NCBI GenBank assembly: GCA_001839685.1
Contig: MLAK01000186.1
Span: forward strand, 31,733 to 95,732
Source: Tritrichomonas foetus
Lineage: Eukaryota; Parabasalia; Tritrichomonadida; Tritrichomonadidae
Reading direction: 5' to 3'
Length of the DNA stretch: 64,000 bases
A program made the position numbers and the translations under genes. The notes under the pieces were generated by a model. It saw only the letters and a list, made by a program, of their open reading frames with translations. It was not told the origin of the DNA and did not search any database. Shown one piece after another: positions 59,784 to 64,000 of this stretch (the first letter of the stretch is position 1; each line of letters begins with the position of its first letter).

Positions 59784-62700
59784 ATGAACTTTACTCCAAT
59801 CACGACAATCCCATCCTCAACCAATTTCTGCGCTCTGATCTCTAACGAAGAATTGCTTCAAATTCGCTCGAATACAGTTTCGATTATATCCGTTCGAACC
59901 GGCTTTTGTAAATTTTTCTATTTCCTGCCTCAAATTCCGCGCCTGTTTTCGATAAACCCGCTTTCGCCCTCTCGATTCGCCCTGGTCTATCCGTCGAACG
60001 GAGTTTCTCCAGAATCAATCGCATTATTGGAAACTGAAACCGGTAGAGTGTTAAAACAATTCGCCTTAAAATCACCTTCACAGAAATTTTTGCATATTGC
60101 CGTTGGAAGTCACTTTTTCTTTGTTATCGACCAATTTCCAAATACAGTCTTTTTCTCACAGTTTTCCGGCAATCACGTTTCACAGTATGAATCCAGCTCT
60201 CCTGTCGTCTACTTAGGCGCGAATTATTCCAATTCTCAATTCTTTATATTACGAAATGATAAACACGTTGTTGTCGTCGATACGAACGGCTCGAAGTTAT
60301 TGAACGATATTCCTTTCAATCCATTCTCTTTCATTACGCTAAATGACGCCATTTTAACGTATGGATCGCCAGATGGACTAATCACGATTTTAAACCTCAC
60401 GACAGGTGAAAACAAAGCCATTCAAACTCCACATTCAACAAAACCGCTCGCAGTTGCAGAAGGATTTAGTGTGACAGTCGATGGAATTGTATTTTCAACA
60501 GATACTGGCGAAGTAGTGGCGACCGTTTCATCGCCGATATCGATAAGGTCAAATGGATCGACCTTAGCCGTTGTCTGTGAATCATGTATTGAAATTTTTG
60601 AGAGCGCCAAAAGGCCAATTTGTACAGTTTCACAATTACAACCGCCGGAACCGTTTGTTGATTCACAATTTTCAGTTGAACCTTCAATTTTCTTTGCAGC
60701 ATCAACTGCAATCTATTCTTTTACGATATCTTTAAATGAAATCTCAAAATTCACTTCATTTAATGAGAAAATTAAGAAAATTGCTCATTGTCAAGCCTGC
60801 GTCTCAATTATATACAATTCTCCAGAAGGCGACAAAATTGCAACTTTTGCAACTGGAATCAAGAAAAGAGACGAGCTTGGAATTGACGTTATTTGTGATA
60901 TAAATGATCGTACCTGGATTCTTCAGAAAGATTCTATTTTGACCTATCAAAGACAACACCTTGATTTAGAAGAACTTGGAAAAATTGAATTACCTGAAAA
61001 TCACAGCTTTTCTCGAATTTTCAGAATAGGCCAAACTGTTGCTGTTTATTCACCGACTGAAGGAATTGCAGCATATGTCAAAAATGGTCAATTAATTCAT
61101 TTCCGACTTCCTCAAAATGTAACTATTATTCAATGGCCTGCACTATGCACAAAAAATAATGTTTTTATATGTCGAAGAGAGACTGATGCTTTTGAAGAAT
61201 TAACTGTTGATGATTTTACTTTCATTAGTGCATCAATTTCTTCATGTTGTTGGCTTGCTAAAACTTTATTTGCTGTGGAAAATAGAAACGTTTTGGCACT
61301 TGGAATCAATGGAAGCAAACGTATCATTGATCGGCTACCAAACACAACGTGTACAATTGCAGCAGCACTTCCAAGTGAACTAATTTTTGTTACAACACTT
61401 CCTGATTTACGGGTAGTTACAATTAAACGTCCATTTTTATTTGTAGCACTCCTTGACCTTTGTCCAACCGACATCGAATGCTTTAAATACATGCTTTCAT
61501 ACATGCCATCCTTACCGGTTGATCCACGTGCCATTACTGGACTACCTCCAATCATTGCAATGAGTGTCTTCAATAAAGCACCGCCAAAATATGTCACACC
61601 AAAAACTGTTGAAATTTATTCTAAGTTTGCCAAATTTTCTGAAGTTTTCACTCTTACAAAATCCAACAATTCCAACACCACCACATCAAACAATACATCA
61701 AACTTCTCATCAAACAATACATCAAATGCCACCTCAAATAAAAGTTCATCAACTGGTTTGAATAATGTGAATAGAATCATTAAAATTATTGCAGATGCTG
61801 CTGCTAAAGTTGGACAATTTGGAATTGCCCAACAACTTTATGAAGAAATTGGAGATGATGATTCATTATTCCAACTTTTTATGATTAATCGGAGCTCACA
61901 CAACTTACGCGTCCTTGCTTCAAGATCACCACTTAGGAATGCAATCCAATACTTTGGAATCCAACCTGAACCAGGTGAATACGAAAAATTACCAAATCTT
62001 CAATTGCCAAAAATTAAAGAACCTTTTAAAGGTGTAGAATTCATTTTATATGCTGGAGATTCAAGTGAAGGTGCACCACTTTTCCCACCTTCTTTTGACG
62101 AACTCAGTGACTTTGGATTAAGGGAATATCCGCTTACTGGCGAAGAAGCACAGCAAGAAATTCAACTTCAAGCAGAACTCGATAATGTAACAAGTTCTTC
62201 TCAATTAAATGTCAATCTAAATAGTAATTCTATGAATAACTCATCGAGTAATTTAGATACTGAATCTGGTGCACAAGAAAGTAATGAAAATGGAAGTAAT
62301 ACTGAAAAAGCAACAGATATTGAATATAAAGAAAGACCGGTTGAAGAAAAGAAGAGTGATGATGAACTAAAACTCGATAAATTCTTCGACGATGATGAAG
62401 AAGAGCCACAAAAAACCATAAGCTTTGCAATCGATATGACAAAAGCACCAATGACAAGAAGAGGTGGTGCTCTAAAGGCGACTTTTCAACTTGATACAGA
62501 TTCAAGTGGATCAGGTCAAATCACACTTCCAAAGCCAATGAGTGCACCAGAAAATGGAAGAAGAAGAACAATGACTGCTCGAACAAAGAAATTTGCATTT
62601 GATATTCCTGGTGTCTCTGATCAACCTGGCGCGAGTGAGGCTCCAGTAACGGCAGGTGGTGCTTTAAAGGCAAACTCTTCCAGTGAAGATTTGACGAATT

Positions 62701-62861
62701 TGTTCAAATCGGAAGATGTTTCTTTCCGATTCAGTTCACAAGATCCGCTATCTGGTGGAAAGAGTTCAGGTCAAACATCAGATAATGAGTCCGGTCATGG
62801 AAAAGAAATTAACTATGCTGATCAATTTACAAGTAACCTTTTCATGGATATGCCAACATAA
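59784..62861 (+). CDS. beta-propeller protein with helical C-terminal region and acidic tail
   Basis: The ATG is at 59784 (MNFTPITTIPSSTN), giving about 1,025 aa; the codon before it is GTG. Residues 1-310 and about 310-590 are short alternating beta strands with repeating patterns such as HVVVVDTNGSK and TILNLTTGENK, consistent with one or two WD40-like propellers. Residues about 590-740 are helical (AAAKVGQFGIAQQLYEEIGD), as in propeller-solenoid coat or tethering proteins. A Ser/Asn-rich insertion (SNNTSN repeats) interrupts this part, and the final 280 residues are acidic and disordered. The layout resembles vesicle-coat or trafficking subunits, but no specific family could be named. Codon use is less A+T-rich at its 5' end. 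Confidence 0.75.
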   Translation: MNFTPITTIPSSTNFCALISNEELLQIRSNTVSIISVRTGFCKFFYFLPQIPRLFSINPLSPSRFALVYPSNGVSPESIALLETETGRVLKQFALKSPSQKFLHIAVGSHFFFVIDQFPNTVFFSQFSGNHVSQYESSSPVVYLGANYSNSQFFILRNDKHVVVVDTNGSKLLNDIPFNPFSFITLNDAILTYGSPDGLITILNLTTGENKAIQTPHSTKPLAVAEGFSVTVDGIVFSTDTGEVVATVSSPISIRSNGSTLAVVCESCIEIFESAKRPICTVSQLQPPEPFVDSQFSVEPSIFFAASTAIYSFTISLNEISKFTSFNEKIKKIAHCQACVSIIYNSPEGDKIATFATGIKKRDELGIDVICDINDRTWILQKDSILTYQRQHLDLEELGKIELPENHSFSRIFRIGQTVAVYSPTEGIAAYVKNGQLIHFRLPQNVTIIQWPALCTKNNVFICRRETDAFEELTVDDFTFISASISSCCWLAKTLFAVENRNVLALGINGSKRIIDRLPNTTCTIAAALPSELIFVTTLPDLRVVTIKRPFLFVALLDLCPTDIECFKYMLSYMPSLPVDPRAITGLPPIIAMSVFNKAPPKYVTPKTVEIYSKFAKFSEVFTLTKSNNSNTTTSNNTSNFSSNNTSNATSNKSSSTGLNNVNRIIKIIADAAAKVGQFGIAQQLYEEIGDDDSLFQLFMINRSSHNLRVLASRSPLRNAIQYFGIQPEPGEYEKLPNLQLPKIKEPFKGVEFILYAGDSSEGAPLFPPSFDELSDFGLREYPLTGEEAQQEIQLQAELDNVTSSSQLNVNLNSNSMNNSSSNLDTESGAQESNENGSNTEKATDIEYKERPVEEKKSDDELKLDKFFDDDEEEPQKTISFAIDMTKAPMTRRGGALKATFQLDTDSSGSGQITLPKPMSAPENGRRRTMTARTKKFAFDIPGVSDQPGASEAPVTAGGALKANSSSEDLTNLFKSEDVSFRFSSQDPLSGGKSSGQTSDNESGHGKEINYADQFTSNLFMDMPT

Positions 62862-63267
62862 TTTGAGTAAATCCGATTTTTTTTCACAATTTTATTTTCT
62901 AACACTCTCATTCATTTATATGTTTATTTTTTCTATTCATTTTTATATTATCTCGATTTTGTTGGAATTTCGAAATAATTATTTGATACAGAATCAGATA
63001 TAAATTTCCAAATAGATATACCATCATGGAAAACCTCAACTATTAAGATCAAAGAAATATCGATTTCGTTTTAATTTTACGTAATTTCTCCTCTCATATT
63101 TATATTGTCGGATTGGGGCAAATTAATCAGCTCATTTATACTTTAGAACGAAAATAATATTCTATAGAAGTTTCCTTTTATACAAATAACTCTTAATCAC
63201 CGAAATGAAATTAATGATTATTAAATAAAAGTCACAAAAAAACGCTGGTTACAAAAAATATAGACGA
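62862..63267. other. intergenic region between convergent genes
   Basis: 406 bp, strongly A+T-rich, without any supported feature. Confidence 0.3.
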
Positions 63268-63498
63268 TTATATATAACTTTTAACAAAAATGATGATTTT
63301 GGTGATAGAGATAGTGTACATAAAAAAAAAGAGTATACAAAGTATATATACTGCTGGCAAAGCTTTATCAATTTTAGCGGCTTTTAATATTGAAGTTATT
63401 GCAATACAAGCAGCAGCGATGAAAGCTGTTGTTGTCCAAGCAAGATATGAGATAAATTTCTTTTTAATCATATTTGCAATACATGAAGCACATCCCAT
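63268..63498 (-). CDS. small acylated membrane protein (76 aa), hypothetical
   Basis: The ATG at 63498 begins MGCASC, a good N-myristoylation signal (Gly2) with Cys3 and Cys6 as possible palmitoylation sites. A Lys-rich stretch and two hydrophobic helices follow (YLAWTTTAFIAAACIAITSI and LPAVYILCILFFFMYTISIT). The DNA is less A+T-rich than the surroundings, which favours a real gene. Upstream, AAGTTTTTATTCATTCAG precedes the ATG and includes TCATT, fitting the initiator pattern a few bases before the start. No homologue was recognised. Confidence 0.45.
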   Translation of the reverse strand: MGCASCIANMIKKKFISYLAWTTTAFIAAACIAITSILKAAKIDKALPAVYILCILFFFMYTISITKIIIFVKSYI

Positions 63499-63639
63499 CT
63501 GAATGAATAAAAACTTCGGGGAAAAAAAGTAAAGGTGATGTTTGCAACATTACATTCAATTTCATTTTACTGTATTTCTATACTAGCAGGTCGATACAGT
63601 CATTCTCGATTGGTTTTCTGAGTATTTCGATTGGGTTTC

Positions 63640-64000
63640 CTAGAAAAAGTGGCTTTTTCGAAACTTTTCTGATTGTTTCGAAATGCTTTCTTTTTGTTTC
63701 GATTGAAATTCCCAAAAAAGTGACCTTTTCGATTGAATGTCTGAAAAAAAGTGGCCTTTTCGATTGAATGTCTGAAAAAAAGTGGCCTTTTCGATTGAAT
63801 GTCTGAAAAAAAGTGGCCTTTTCGATTGAATGTCTGAAAAAAAGTGGCCTTTTCGATTGAATGTCTGAAAAAAAGTGGCCTTTTCGATTGAATGTCTGAA
63901 AAAAAGTGGCCTTTTCGATTGAATGTCTGAAAAAAAGTGGCCTTTTCGATTGAATGTCTGAAAAAAAGTGGCCTTTTCGATTGAATGTCTGAAAAAAAGT
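63640..64000. repeat. 31-bp tandem satellite, running off the right edge
   Basis: Regular units start at 63724, 63755, 63786 and every 31 bp to 63972, about nine copies and essentially identical. The unit contains CCTTTTCGATTGAATGTCTG and then AAAAAAAGTGG. Degenerate relatives (TTTCGATTGGG, AGTGGCTTTTTCGAAAC) occupy 63600-63720. The array continues beyond the window. There are no variable spacers and no ORF through it. Confidence 0.93.

Noticed and set aside
63640..64000. CRISPR-like array
   Set aside because: The 31-bp units are contiguous with no unique spacers, and the genome is eukaryotic. It is a satellite.

Overview
The window is about 70% A+T and looks like nuclear DNA of a parabasalid (trichomonad) protist, most likely Tritrichomonas-like. 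The reasons are intron-poor, closely spaced genes on both strands; a multi-pass membrane protein with a C-terminal PAS plus class III cyclase; Pmp-like surface proteins with FTISSQF-type repeats and a short cytoplasmic tail; BTB/discoidin-type gene debris; a bacterial-type NagB/PIG-L fusion; and one 25-nt intron ending in CTAAC-AT-CAG. Species assignment is inference. No tRNA, rRNA or CRISPR was recognised.

Layout. 1-1541 (-) is a cytosolic carboxypeptidase running off the left edge, divergent from a RhoGAP-like protein (1871-3223). 3829-5772 is a glucosamine-6-phosphate deaminase/PIG-L fusion broken by one in-frame TAA. Nine bases after its stop sits a complete pogo/Tigger-type transposon (5784-7913) with near-perfect 39-bp inverted repeats and an intact transposase. 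Then come a PAS-cyclase (8749-13485), a tubulin-tyrosine-ligase-like enzyme (13878-16184), a discoidin-domain remnant, a seven-helix receptor-like protein (18139-19404, -), and two surface proteins with a shared cytoplasmic tail motif (20255-21652; 22981-26821, which spans an assembly gap).

27350-30889 (-) is a large secreted protein split by one TGA. A decayed paralogue at about 34030-35015 reads TGG at the aligned position. 31111-32915 appears to be a DNA transposon with an 8-bp target duplication carrying a captured ubiquitin-protease fragment. 32924-38148 is otherwise a gene graveyard. From 38149 onward the DNA is dense with housekeeping and regulatory genes: a TPR protein, USP7-like protease, small bZIP/coiled-coil protein, HMG-box protein, CK2-alpha-like kinase, HP1-like chromodomain protein, PP2A-like phosphatase, a PH-LRR (CARMIL-like) protein containing the short intron, a large orphan, a beta-propeller protein and a small acylated membrane protein. 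The right edge is a 31-bp tandem satellite.

Assembly quality matters. There is a 690-N gap, a single-N join flanked by an exact 1.32-kb duplication (44705-46024 = 46169-47488), and a repeat with scattered Ns. Functional themes are tubulin polyglutamylation (TTLL and CCP), phosphorylation (CK2 and PP2A), chromatin (HP1, HMG, bZIP) and cell surface. These genes are interspersed on both strands and do not form operons.
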